Source: Sphingomonas sp. PP-F2F-A104-K0414 (GTDB taxonomy: Bacteria; Pseudomonadota; Alphaproteobacteria; Sphingomonadales; Sphingomonadaceae). Taken from it: 64,000 nucleotides of DNA. Below the pieces are notes generated by a model. The model saw only the letters and a list, made by a program, of their open reading frames with translations, made no database searches and was not told where the DNA came from. A program made the position numbers and the translations under genes. Location: positions 186,001 to 250,000 of the forward strand of contig NZ_SLYD01000001.1 in the NCBI RefSeq assembly GCF_004340945.1, given 5' to 3'. This document shows, one piece after another, positions 54,587-63,560 of the stretch (position 1 is the stretch's first letter; the number at the start of each line of letters is the position of its first letter).

Positions 54587-57500
54587 TTAGTTCGCCGTGA
54601 CGCGTCCGGTCCGCGCGAGCTTGCCCCAACCGACCAGCGGCCCCCGCAGAGCCTGCGCGATCGCCTTCAGCACGACGTAGTACATCACCTGACGGTAGCC
54701 GATCCGCTGCGGGATCAGCAGCCAGAGCAGCCGCCAGCGTTCCTTGCGCTCCAATGCGAACGCGATCGTCGCGGCGAGCAGGTCGATCGCGGTGAAGATC
54801 AGCCAATAGGCGAGCATCGTGTAGACGTCGTGGCTGGTCTGCTCCCAGCCATGCGCCTGCACCGCGACATAGGTCGACGCGAAGCTGACCAGCAACGCGA
54901 GATCGATGATCGGCGAGATCGACGCGAGCACGATCTGGAACACGATCGCCTGTGGCAACCCGACCCAGCCGAGCCCGCGCGGATGCGACCGGCCGATCGC
55001 CGAGCGGTGCTTGTAGAGGCACTGCAGCGTCCCGAACGCCCAGCGGAACCGCTGTTTGGCGAGCGCGCGCATCGTCTCTGGCGCCTCGGTCCAGGCGATC
55101 GCGAACTGGTCGTACTGGACGGTCCAGCCATGCCGCTGGATCGCGATCGTCAGGTCCTGGTCCTCGGCGAGCGTATCGTCGGGATAACCGCCGACGCTGC
55201 GGATCGCCTCGAGCCGCCACGCGCCGACCGCGCCCGGCACGACCGTCATCGCGTTCAGCCGGGCAAGCGCGCGGCGTTCGAGGTTCTGCGCGGTGATGTA
55301 TTCGAGCGCCTGCCATTTGGTCATCAGGTTGACGCGGTTGCCGACCTTCGCATTGCCCGCGACCGCACCGAGCTTCGGATCGTCGAACCAACGGGCCAGC
55401 CGCGCGATGGTCATCGGTTCGAACTGCGTATCGGCGTCGAGCGCAATCACGATTTCGCCACGTGCCAGTTCGAGCCCGCGGTTGAGCGCGCGCGCTTTTC
55501 CCCCGTTCTCCAGCGTCAGCAGGCGCACGCGGTCGTCGCTTGCGAACGCTTCGGACACGACGCGGCTGGTGCCGTCGCTCGAACCGTCGTCGATCACGAT
55601 AACCTCGATCGCAACCTCTGCAGAGGCAAGCACGCCTTGTACGGCGCGGACGATCACGCGCTCCTCGTTGAACGCCGGGATCATCACGGTGACGAACCGC
55701 GACGGATCGATCGCCGGGAACACCGTCTTCAACTCGCGCCGCGCCTGGATGAGGGCGAGCGCCGACAGCGCCAAGGCGCGGATGATACCTATCGTGATCG
55801 CGATGCCGAAAATCCAGCGCAGCGCTACGACGATACCGCCAAGCGTGCTGAACAGCGCCAGATCGGCGACGGCGGCGACGCGGTCGCTCGACGAGATCAC
55901 CGGCATCGACTGGTTGCGCGACAGCCCTGCGAGCGTGGAGACGGGGACGAAGCTGTAGCCCATCGCGCGCAGCCGCTCGATGATGATCGGCAGCGCGGCG
56001 ACGGTCTCCGCACGGTTGCCGCCGGCGTCGTGGAGCAGAATGACGTTGCCGCTGCGTTCCGGATTGCCGGCCTCGACGCCGGCAATGGTCCGGTCGATGA
56101 TCGCCTGCACGCCGGGGCGCTTCCAATCGTCGGGATCGACGTGGAGGCCGACCGAGATATAGCCGCGCTGCTGCGCTTCGAGCGCGGGGAGGATTTCGTC
56201 CGCGGTGCTCGGCTCGGCATCGCCGAAATAGGGCGCGCGGAACAGGCGCAGCGAGCGGCCGGTGAACGCCTGGAACAACCGCTGCGTCGCGTTCAGCTCG
56301 TACTTCACCTGCCGCTGCGAGACGTTGGCGAGATTGGGATGCGTATAGGTGTGGCTGCCGATCTCATGACCTTCATCGACCATGCGTTCGAGTAGCGGCC
56401 GCTCGGTCAGCGCATTCTCGCCGATCACGAAGAACGTCGCTGGGGCATGCTCGCGCTTGAGCACGTCGAGGATCTGCGGGGTCCATTCGGGATCAGGGCC
56501 GTCGTCGAAGGTCAGCGCGAGTTGTTTCGGACGATAGCCGGTCCGCTCGACCACATAGGGCGACGGCATCCGTTTGAAGACGACGTCGGCGAGCGTACCG
56601 TCCTTTGCCGGCACCGCGTCGCGAATGCCGGTGACCGGTTCGGCGGCGATCTTCAGGATTTCGCCGCTACCCTCGATATCGACATTGGTGCCGGCCGGCA
56701 TGTTGTCGATCGCATCGGGGATCGGCAGTTTGCGATGTTCGCGACCCCAGATCGACCAGAGCCCCGGATCCTCCGAGCCGAGCCGCCAGAGCGCGACGCT
56801 GCCGAGGCCCGCCTTTTGCAGGAACGCGATCTGGTTGTAGGCCGACGCCGCATCGAGCAGCCAGACCTGATGCTGCACGCCGCCTTCGGAATAAGCGAAG
56901 CTGCTGTTGCCGCTCGCCTTGTCGAAGGTCGGCATCGTGCCCGAGTCCGCCGCGTTCTGCCACGCTTCCTCGACATCGAGTGCATCGCCGTTGCCCGCAT
57001 CGGCGCCCGCGTGCCAGTCATACGCGTACGAGCCGATCGCGACGACCAGCTTCGACGGGGGGATACCGCGCGCTGCGTCGGCGACCATGCGCGCGAACCA
57101 GCGCTGCGAGGCGATCGGGCCGGGCGCGCCGCTGGTCTCGTGCTCGTCATACGCCATCAGGAAGACCTTGTCGGTCACCTTGGCGTAGGCGGGCAGGTTC
57201 CAGTCGGGGTTGCCGACCGGCGCAGCGATCGCGACCACCCAGCCGCGGTTCGCGAACCGCGCGCGCGTTTCGGCTAGGAAGGCGCGGTAGTTGGGCTGCG
57301 CCGATGCGGGCAAATCCTCGAAATCGTAGAACACGCCGCCGGCATGGTTCGCGCTCAGGAACGGCACGAGTTTGTCTAGGAACGCCGCGCGTGCCTTCGG
57401 ATCGGCGAACAGTGCGGCGCTGCCGGCGCCGTCCCAGTTCCCGTCGACCGCGTTCTGCACCATCGGCAGGATCATCGGGCGATGGACCGCCTTGTTGAGG

Positions 57501-57955
57501 ATGTCGCGCCCGGCCTGGTCGCGGAACACGGTGATGTGGTGATCCTTGCCGGTGATCGAGACCCAGCCGGGGATCAGCCAGTCGAGTTGTTCGACGTGCC
57601 GCGCGAGGCTGGCGGTGCTCGCCTCGTCCCACGGCGCGTGGAAGGCGATCGCGAGCGCAGGGTTGGCGCCATTGCCGACACCGGGCTTGGCCGCGCTCGT
57701 TCCGAACAATTGCTTGGCGTAGTAATTGAGGTCGCGCCGGGTCTCGCGGAGGATGCCGCCACGCGGTGCGGGCAGCTTGTGGAGCGCAGGGTGCTCGGGC
57801 TCGATCGGTAGAAGCGGCGCGGTCGGCACCGCACCGATCGAAACAGCGAACACCGCGATCGACAGCAGCAGCAGCGCGATGAACGCCGCGACGCCGAAGG
57901 TGAACCGCCGCCGACGACGGCCGCTTGCATCATAGAATACGGGATTGAGCGACAT
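54587..57955 (-). CDS. Three-domain polysaccharide enzyme: GH18-like, NodB deacetylase, GT2
   Basis: A 1122-residue membrane protein from ATG 57955 (a TTG at 58000 is an alternative). A TM helix (~20-40) anchors a GH18-like domain (~100-420) with GGVFYDFEDLP as the DxE-type catalytic strand and LMAYDEHE. Then comes a NodB polysaccharide deacetylase (~477-680: ALTFDDGPDPEWTP, IGSHTYTHPN, VDPDDW, VILLHDAGG). A TM segment (~705-735) is followed by a processive GT2 domain (~755-985: MIPAFNEE, VIDDGSSDG, ALDADTQF, LAEDQDL, QRFRW) and C-terminal TM helices. The combination could synthesise, deacetylate and cleave one N-acetylglucosamine-like polymer, as PgaBC do as separate proteins. The product is not known. 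Confidence 0.9.
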   Translation of the reverse strand: MSLNPVFYDASGRRRRRFTFGVAAFIALLLLSIAVFAVSIGAVPTAPLLPIEPEHPALHKLPAPRGGILRETRRDLNYYAKQLFGTSAAKPGVGNGANPALAIAFHAPWDEASTASLARHVEQLDWLIPGWVSITGKDHHITVFRDQAGRDILNKAVHRPMILPMVQNAVDGNWDGAGSAALFADPKARAAFLDKLVPFLSANHAGGVFYDFEDLPASAQPNYRAFLAETRARFANRGWVVAIAAPVGNPDWNLPAYAKVTDKVFLMAYDEHETSGAPGPIASQRWFARMVADAARGIPPSKLVVAIGSYAYDWHAGADAGNGDALDVEEAWQNAADSGTMPTFDKASGNSSFAYSEGGVQHQVWLLDAASAYNQIAFLQKAGLGSVALWRLGSEDPGLWSIWGREHRKLPIPDAIDNMPAGTNVDIEGSGEILKIAAEPVTGIRDAVPAKDGTLADVVFKRMPSPYVVERTGYRPKQLALTFDDGPDPEWTPQILDVLKREHAPATFFVIGENALTERPLLERMVDEGHEIGSHTYTHPNLANVSQRQVKYELNATQRLFQAFTGRSLRLFRAPYFGDAEPSTADEILPALEAQQRGYISVGLHVDPDDWKRPGVQAIIDRTIAGVEAGNPERSGNVILLHDAGGNRAETVAALPIIIERLRAMGYSFVPVSTLAGLSRNQSMPVISSSDRVAAVADLALFSTLGGIVVALRWIFGIAITIGIIRALALSALALIQARRELKTVFPAIDPSRFVTVMIPAFNEERVIVRAVQGVLASAEVAIEVIVIDDGSSDGTSRVVSEAFASDDRVRLLTLENGGKARALNRGLELARGEIVIALDADTQFEPMTIARLARWFDDPKLGAVAGNAKVGNRVNLMTKWQALEYITAQNLERRALARLNAMTVVPGAVGAWRLEAIRSVGGYPDDTLAEDQDLTIAIQRHGWTVQYDQFAIAWTEAPETMRALAKQRFRWAFGTLQCLYKHRSAIGRSHPRGLGWVGLPQAIVFQIVLASISPIIDLALLVSFASTYVAVQAHGWEQTSHDVYTMLAYWLIFTAIDLLAATIAFALERKERWRLLWLLIPQRIGYRQVMYYVVLKAIAQALRGPLVGWGKLARTGRVTAN

Positions 57956-58235
57956 GGTGCGAGTATCAACCGGCCGAAGGAAAACGGCAACTCGCCGCAA
58001 TAATTCGCTACAATGCCGTTTGCGTGAGCGCTGCTGAAAAATGCGTCACGCATAGTTTAGGTAACGGCGCGGTTACTACTGCATCCCCTCCCGCAAGCGG
58101 GAGGGGACCGAGGGGTGGGCACCCGGCTCGAACACACGCCGCGCTTGACGATAGCGCGAGCCCACCCCCACCCCCTCCCGCTTACGGGAGGGGGGCGGAG
58201 AAAACCCCCTCCCGCTTACGGGAGAGGGGAAGAAA
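57956..58235. repeat. Intergenic region with three GC-rich hairpin repeats
   Basis: This 280-bp gap between two same-strand genes holds perfect hairpins at 58085-58106 (10-bp stem, AA loop), 58171-58194 (10-bp stem, CTTA loop) and 58209-58224 (6-bp core, CTTA loop). A longer inverted arrangement (GGGGTGGGC.../...GCCCACCCCC) joins the first two. It likely terminates the TBDR transcript (stop 58236), and it should also contain the promoter of the fusion enzyme near 57960-58080. Confidence 0.8.
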
Positions 58236-60578
58236 TCAGCGGAACTTGCCGCTGAGCGAGACGCCGATGATCCGCGGCTCGTTGAACACCGCCGCCATGT
58301 AGTTCTCGATCACACCCTTAAGGTTCTTCTCGCCAGTGATGTTGCGCGCGAATACCGCCAACTCATACGCATCGTCCGGCGCCGCGTAGCCGATCTTCAG
58401 GCCACCCTCGAAGTTGCCGTTCGCGGTGAACTCCTTGGTCTTGTACAGCACGAACTGCGTGTAGCCCTGGATGTTGAAGTCGCCCGCGATGAACGCGCGA
58501 CCGCCATTGCCCAGCGGCTGGTCGTAGCGCGCGGTGAGGTCGACGTTGTATTCCGGCGCATTCGGCAGCGGCTCGCCGTCGATCTTGACCAGGTATGTCG
58601 TACCGAACGGACCGACGATCGCCCGCGGCGTCCGCGATGGCGTGCAGACCACGACGCTGTTGAGCGCGCAGATCTGTACCTCGGTGGTCTTGTCGCGGAT
58701 CGCGCTGTGCAGCAAGCTGAGCCCTGCGCCCAGCGTGAGGTTCGGGACAGGCTTCCAGTTTGCTTCGGCTTCCATGCCGTAGGCCTCGGCCTTGTTGCCG
58801 TTGAACAGGATGCCGTTGCCGTTCACATCGTTGCCGTTGAGCTGGATGTCGTTGACGCGGTAGCCGAACACCGTCGCGTTGAGGCTCAGCGTGTTGTCGA
58901 GCAGACGCGTCTTGATCCCCGTCTCCCACGACAGGATCGTCTCCGAGTTCGCGGTCGAGAAGTCGGAGTTGAACACCGCCGAACGACCCTGGATCGTCGG
59001 TCCGCGGAAGCCCTGAGCTACGCGCGAATACAGGCTAATGTCGGGGTTCGCCTGATACAGGATGCTCGCATCCCAGCTTGGCTTGGTCGACTTCAGCGTG
59101 ACGTCGCGACGGAAGCCTGCCGGGTACTGGTTGACGCCCAGCGCATTCTGGACGGTCTTCAGCAGTTGCGTACGCTTCTTGTCCTCGGTTATGCGACCGC
59201 CGAGCGTGACCGTCAGCTTGTCCATCAGCTCGTAGCTGACTTGGCCGAAGCCCGCCCACGACGTATTGACGTCGTGCAGCCGTACCCAGTTGTTGGGGTT
59301 CGGCCGGGTTCCGTTCACGTCCGGCGCGGTCAGGAAGAACGTCCGCTGGTAGAAATCGGTGATGTCGCGGTTGTCGAAATACAGGCCGCCGAGCTGCCAA
59401 TTGAAGCGGCCGCCGGGGGTGCCGGCAATACGCAGTTCCTGCGACCATTGGTCAAGATCGCGGATCTGCCCCTGCGACTCGCCAAAGCCGTTCGCGCGCC
59501 CATTGAACGGAAAGCTGACGGCCGCACCACCATCGGTATCGCCGCGGCTGAAGCCCGACGTCGTCTCGTACGCAGTGATCGAGGTCAGCGTGGCCGGACC
59601 GAAGTCGTAGCCTGCGCGCGCCGAGCCGCCATAGGTGTTGTAGCTCTGCGGATTGTCGTTCGCTTCGTCGTACGAGACCACGTTGCGCGGCTCGGCCGAT
59701 ACGTCGTTCGAACCCTTCTTGAGCGCGCCGCGGTGGAACAGCGTCGAGGTGCCGTCATACCAGCGGGCATGCCCCGACAGGTCGAGCGTGAAGCGCTCGC
59801 CCGGGGTCAGCATCAGCTGGACGCGGACGTTACGGTCGTCGAAGCCGCCCATCGCATTGTCGCGCGGCGTCGCCGTGTTGTCGGCACTGACGCCGGCGAA
59901 CCGGTTGTCGACATAGTTTTCGCGGTGCTGGATCAGCGTCGAGAGACGGATCGCCAGCAGGTCCTTGATCAGCGGGCCACCTACACCGGCATCCAGGCTG
60001 ACGCTGTTGTACGAGCCGACCGACGCCGATGCCCGGCTATCGAAGTCGTTGGTCGGCTTGTTGGTGTCGAACTTGATGATGCCGGCGGTGGTGTTGCGCC
60101 CGAACAGCGAGCCCTGCGGACCGCGCAGCACTTCGACCTGGCGGACGTCGAACACCGGGTTCGACTTCAGCACGACATGCTCGAGGATCACGTCGTCCTG
60201 GATGATCGTGACCGGCTGCGACGCGCCGAGGTAGAAATCGATGTTGCCGAGACCGCGGATGTAGAAACGCGGGAAGATGCGGCCGGTCGTCGATTCGACG
60301 TACAGGCCGGGCACGCGACCCGACAGCGCGAGCAGCGTGTCGTCGCCGCCTGCGGTGTACGCGCGCAGGGCGTCGCCCGATGCGACACCGACCGAGAGCG
60401 GCACCTTCTGGAGGTTCTCGGACCGGCGCTCCGCGGTGACGACGATATCGCCGAGACCGTCCGCCGGAGCAGCCTGCTCCTGAACGGGCGCTGCCTGCGC
60501 GAACGCGGCCGTACCACCCACAACCGAACCAAACGCGACGCCGAGCATCAGCGCCGACTTAACGACCGAAATCTTCAA
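58236..60578 (-). CDS. TonB-dependent receptor with probable TTG start
   Basis: A 780-residue outer-membrane receptor, paralogous to the one at 46650-48932 (FPRFYIRGLGNIDF, EVLRGPQGSLFGRNT, INTERNAL barrel, and EPRIIGVSLSGKFR at the end). No ATG gives a full signal peptide. TTG at 60578 does: GGGGA lies 8 nt upstream and the protein then starts KISVVKSALMLGVAFGS, cleaved near AFAQA. A TTG at 60593 is a second candidate, with an in-frame stop just before it. EIVVTA-like DIVVTAERRSENLQ is the TonB-box region. The ligand is unknown; the adjacent GT2/NodB/GH18 gene hints at a glycan. Confidence 0.9.
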   Translation of the reverse strand: MKISVVKSALMLGVAFGSVVGGTAAFAQAAPVQEQAAPADGLGDIVVTAERRSENLQKVPLSVGVASGDALRAYTAGGDDTLLALSGRVPGLYVESTTGRIFPRFYIRGLGNIDFYLGASQPVTIIQDDVILEHVVLKSNPVFDVRQVEVLRGPQGSLFGRNTTAGIIKFDTNKPTNDFDSRASASVGSYNSVSLDAGVGGPLIKDLLAIRLSTLIQHRENYVDNRFAGVSADNTATPRDNAMGGFDDRNVRVQLMLTPGERFTLDLSGHARWYDGTSTLFHRGALKKGSNDVSAEPRNVVSYDEANDNPQSYNTYGGSARAGYDFGPATLTSITAYETTSGFSRGDTDGGAAVSFPFNGRANGFGESQGQIRDLDQWSQELRIAGTPGGRFNWQLGGLYFDNRDITDFYQRTFFLTAPDVNGTRPNPNNWVRLHDVNTSWAGFGQVSYELMDKLTVTLGGRITEDKKRTQLLKTVQNALGVNQYPAGFRRDVTLKSTKPSWDASILYQANPDISLYSRVAQGFRGPTIQGRSAVFNSDFSTANSETILSWETGIKTRLLDNTLSLNATVFGYRVNDIQLNGNDVNGNGILFNGNKAEAYGMEAEANWKPVPNLTLGAGLSLLHSAIRDKTTEVQICALNSVVVCTPSRTPRAIVGPFGTTYLVKIDGEPLPNAPEYNVDLTARYDQPLGNGGRAFIAGDFNIQGYTQFVLYKTKEFTANGNFEGGLKIGYAAPDDAYELAVFARNITGEKNLKGVIENYMAAVFNEPRIIGVSLSGKFR

Positions 60579-60843
60579 GATGATATTCCCCAATCATGCG
60601 GCGCCGTCCCTGACGACGAGCCGCACATCCCAAAATACAACGTCGTTGATCGTCCTCGACCACCCTCCCCGGACGGCACGACGACGCCTCGCGACGCTCA
60701 CTCCCCAGGCCGGCGGTTAGGTCAGGATTGTGTTAGGATGATGACAGTTGGTTGCGGCGTTTTTGGGGCCGGCGCCGGTTTGCAACACGGTGCGATATTT
60801 TTGCCGATGGCAGGGAGCGGGAACGCCATGCTAGCTTCGCCCT
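60579..60843. promoter_or_regulatory. Upstream region of TBDR, divergent to small ORF
   Basis: This 265-bp region should hold the promoter of the TBDR (minus) and possibly of the small membrane-protein gene (plus). I saw no clear operator or -35/-10 pair. Confidence 0.3.
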
Positions 60844-61074
60844 ATGGGCTTGGTGATGCGATTTTGGCTGACCATTCGGCGTTCGGATTGGTTCGAGCCC
60901 AGTGCGACCGGCGGCCTCTTCCCGTTCCCTTTCGCCTGGCAGGCCTGGGCGATTATGGCGGCGTTTATCGCGGCGATCGCGGCGAGCGTCGTACTGCACG
61001 GCGAAGCGGCCTGGCTGACCCGGATTATCCTGTGCGTCGGCTACATCGCGTTTGGGATCGCAACGTACGAGTGA
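60844..61074 (+). CDS. Small predicted membrane protein, unknown function
   Basis: A 76-residue protein. After a basic N-terminus (MRFWLTIRRSDWFEP) it has two hydrophobic segments, AWAIMAAFIAAIAASVVLHG and RIILCVGYIAFGIATYE, consistent with two membrane helices. No family was recognised. An in-frame ATG at 60856 is an alternative start. Coding is supported by amphipathic composition and by its place in an otherwise empty gap, not by homology. Confidence 0.5.
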   Translation: MGLVMRFWLTIRRSDWFEPSATGGLFPFPFAWQAWAIMAAFIAAIAASVVLHGEAAWLTRIILCVGYIAFGIATYE

Positions 61075-61364
61075 CGGCGACGGCCAGATAATGAGAGAGC
61101 GGCTTGGGCGTAAACGATACCTACCCCCGTCGTGCCGGCGAACGCTGGTATCTCCCGGTTCGAGCCGAACGCCCCCCCGGAGATACCCCAGCGTTCGCTG
61201 GGGTGACGGCGGTTGGCGATGGGAGAACAAGAGCGGACTGTCGTTCGAACGCGGCCTCAGTCGCGCCGCGGCAAAAGCCGCGCCGTCGAACGACACGACC
61301 GAGTACGAGCTCGGCCGGTCGCCGTCCGGCTAGACGCTTATCCTCGTCCAAGCAAAGCTTGGCC
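61075..61364. repeat. Intergenic inverted repeats downstream of lepA
   Basis: This 290-bp gap contains an inverted repeat with arms 61139-61155 (CGAACGCTGGTATCTCC) and 61179-61197 (GGAGATACCCCAGCGTTCG), typical of sphingomonad extragenic repeats. A nested hairpin follows: outer arms GTCGTTCGA 61240-61248 / TCGAACGAC 61286-61294, inner CGCGGC-AAAA-GCCGCG 61267-61282. The latter may terminate lepA. No gene is seen. Confidence 0.75.
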
Positions 61365-63185
61365 TCAGGCGTCGTCGCCCATCCGGAGCGCCGCGATAAA
61401 CGCTTCCTGCGGGATGCTGACGGACCCGTATTCGCGCATCTTCAGCTTGCCCTTCTTCTGCTTCTCCAGAAGCTTCTTCTTGCGGCTCGCGTCGCCACCA
61501 TAGCATTTGGCGGTCACGTCCTTGCGCATCGCGCTGATCGTCTCGCGCGCGATCACCTTGCCGCCGATCGCCGCCTGGATCGGGATCTTGAACAGGTGGC
61601 GAGGGATCAGTTCCTTCAGCCGCTCGACCATCCCGCGGCCGCGCACTTCGGCGGTGCCGCGGTGGACGATCATGCTCAGCGCGTCGACCGGCTCCTCGTT
61701 GACGAGGATGCCCATCTTGACGAGATCGCCCTCGCGGTAGCCGATCTGGTGATAATCGAAGCTCGCATAACCCTTCGACATCGACTTCAGGCGATCGTAG
61801 AAATCGAACACGACTTCGTTCAGCGGCAGTTCGTAGGTCGCCTGGGCGCGACCGCCGACATAGGTCAGGTTCTTCTGGATGCCACGGCGATCCTGGCAGA
61901 GCTTCAGGACGCTGCCGAGATATTCGTCGGGGACGTAGATCGTCGCCTCGATCCACGGCTCGCTGATCGTCGCGATCTTGTTCGGCTCGGGCATGTCGGC
62001 GGGATTGTGCAGCTCGATATGCGTCGTGCCGGAAGGATCGGGGTGGGTCAGCTCGATCTCATACACGACGGAAGGCGCGGTGGTGATCAGGTCCAGATCA
62101 TATTCGCGCGTCAGCCGCTCCTGGATGATCTCCAGATGCAGCAGCCCGAGGAACCCGCAGCGGAAGCCGAAGCCCAGTGCGGCCGACGTTTCCATCTCGA
62201 ACGAGAAGCTCGCATCGTTGAGGCGCAGCTTCGAGATGCTCTCGCGCAGCTTCTCGAACTCGGCGGCATCGACGGGGAACATCCCGCAGAACACGACCGG
62301 CTGGACTTCCTTGAAGCCCGCCAGAGCCTCTAGCGCAGGCCGCTTCGCATCGGTGATCGTGTCGCCGACGCGCGTCTGCGCGACCTCTTTGATCTGCGCG
62401 GTGATGAAGCCCATTTCGCCAGTGCCGAGTTCGGTCAGCTGCTCGATCTTCGGACGGAAACAGCCGACCCGGTCGACCAGGTGCATCGTCCCGGTCTGCA
62501 TGAACTTGATCTGCTGGCCCTTTTTCAGGACGCCGTCGATCACGCGCACGAGGATGACGACGCCGAGATACGGATCGTACCAGCTGTCGACGAGCATCGC
62601 CTTCAGCGGCGCTTCCGGGTCGCCGCTGGGCGGCGGGATCTTGGTGACGATCGCCTCGAGGATCTCGACGATGCCGATCCCGGACTTCGCCGACGCGAGC
62701 ACCGCTTCGGACGCATCGATGCCGATCACGTCCTCGATTTCCTTCCGGACCTTCTCGGGCTCAGCGGCTGGAAGGTCGATCTTGTTGATCACCGGCACGA
62801 TCTCGTGGTCGTGCTCGATCGACTGGTACACGTTGGCGAGCGTTTGCGCCTCGACGCCCTGCGCGGCATCGACCACCAGCAGCGCGCCCTCGCACGCGGC
62901 CAAGCTACGGCTCACCTCATAGGCGAAGTCGACATGGCCCGGCGTGTCCATCAGGTTGAGGACGTAATCGAGACCGTCCTTCGCGTGATAGGCGAGGCGC
63001 ACGGTCTGCGCCTTGATCGTGATCCCGCGCTCCTTCTCGATGTCCATGTTGTCGAGCACCTGCTCGGACATTTCGCGCGCGGTGAGGCCGCCAGTTTCCT
63101 GGATCAGCCGGTCGGCGAGCGTCGACTTGCCATGGTCGATATGGGCGATGATGGAAAAATTGCGGATGCGGTCGAGCGGAGTCAT
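61365..63185 (-). CDS. lepA: Elongation factor 4 (LepA)
   Basis: A 606-residue translational GTPase that back-translocates or remodels stalled ribosomes. The G motifs are [27 protein letters not shown] and NKIDLP. The LepA-specific C-terminal domain is present ([22 protein letters not shown]). Length and start (ATG 63185, [15 protein letters not shown]) are normal. It is a housekeeping gene, adjacent to tRNA-Pro. Confidence 0.98.
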   Translation of the reverse strand: MTPLDRIRNFSIIAHIDHGKSTLADRLIQETGGLTAREMSEQVLDNMDIEKERGITIKAQTVRLAYHAKDGLDYVLNLMDTPGHVDFAYEVSRSLAACEGALLVVDAAQGVEAQTLANVYQSIEHDHEIVPVINKIDLPAAEPEKVRKEIEDVIGIDASEAVLASAKSGIGIVEILEAIVTKIPPPSGDPEAPLKAMLVDSWYDPYLGVVILVRVIDGVLKKGQQIKFMQTGTMHLVDRVGCFRPKIEQLTELGTGEMGFITAQIKEVAQTRVGDTITDAKRPALEALAGFKEVQPVVFCGMFPVDAAEFEKLRESISKLRLNDASFSFEMETSAALGFGFRCGFLGLLHLEIIQERLTREYDLDLITTAPSVVYEIELTHPDPSGTTHIELHNPADMPEPNKIATISEPWIEATIYVPDEYLGSVLKLCQDRRGIQKNLTYVGGRAQATYELPLNEVVFDFYDRLKSMSKGYASFDYHQIGYREGDLVKMGILVNEEPVDALSMIVHRGTAEVRGRGMVERLKELIPRHLFKIPIQAAIGGKVIARETISAMRKDVTAKCYGGDASRKKKLLEKQKKGKLKMREYGSVSIPQEAFIAALRMGDDA

Positions 63186-63307
63186 GCCGCGCTCCTAGCA
63201 GTGCCGTTCCGTGTGCGATAGATCGCACCAACACTCGACAGGGAGCAGCTGATATTTGTCTTGCCCGGACTTGCTGTCGCGGCTAGGGGGCTCACCGGCA
63301 ATGTTGT

Positions 63308-63384
63308 CGGGGCGTGGCGCAGTCTGGTAGCGCACTGGTCTCGGGGTCCAGGGGTCGTAGGTTCGAATCCTATCGCCCCGACCA
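63308..63384 (+). tRNA. tRNA-Pro (anticodon CGG)
   Basis: A 77-nt cloverleaf with acceptor CGGGGCG/CGCCCCG, D arm GCGC...GCGC, TTCGAAT T-loop and an encoded CCA end. The anticodon loop CTCGGGG places T33 before CGG, which reads CCG proline codons, abundant in this GC-rich DNA. The last anticodon-stem pair (31-39) is T-T. Confidence 0.95.
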
Positions 63385-63560
63385 TTGCCGATTTTTCGGG
63401 GCAAGTGCCCCCTTCCCCGAGCTGAATTTCCGATCGACGTGTCGCACGCCCCCTAGGGGCCCCGTGGTCGGACATCCGCGTCGATCGCGATCCATGCGCC
63501 GAACCGTATCGACCCTCCCCCGCCAAGGGGAGGATCGTAGGAAGGGCATCGTCGGCGGGC
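63385..63560. other. Intergenic region with small hairpin
   Basis: This 176-bp region contains a CCTCCCC-N6-GGGGAGG hairpin (63514-63533), a member of the same extragenic repeat type seen at 17134-17153. It probably serves as terminator for the convergent phosphatase gene. Confidence 0.5.
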
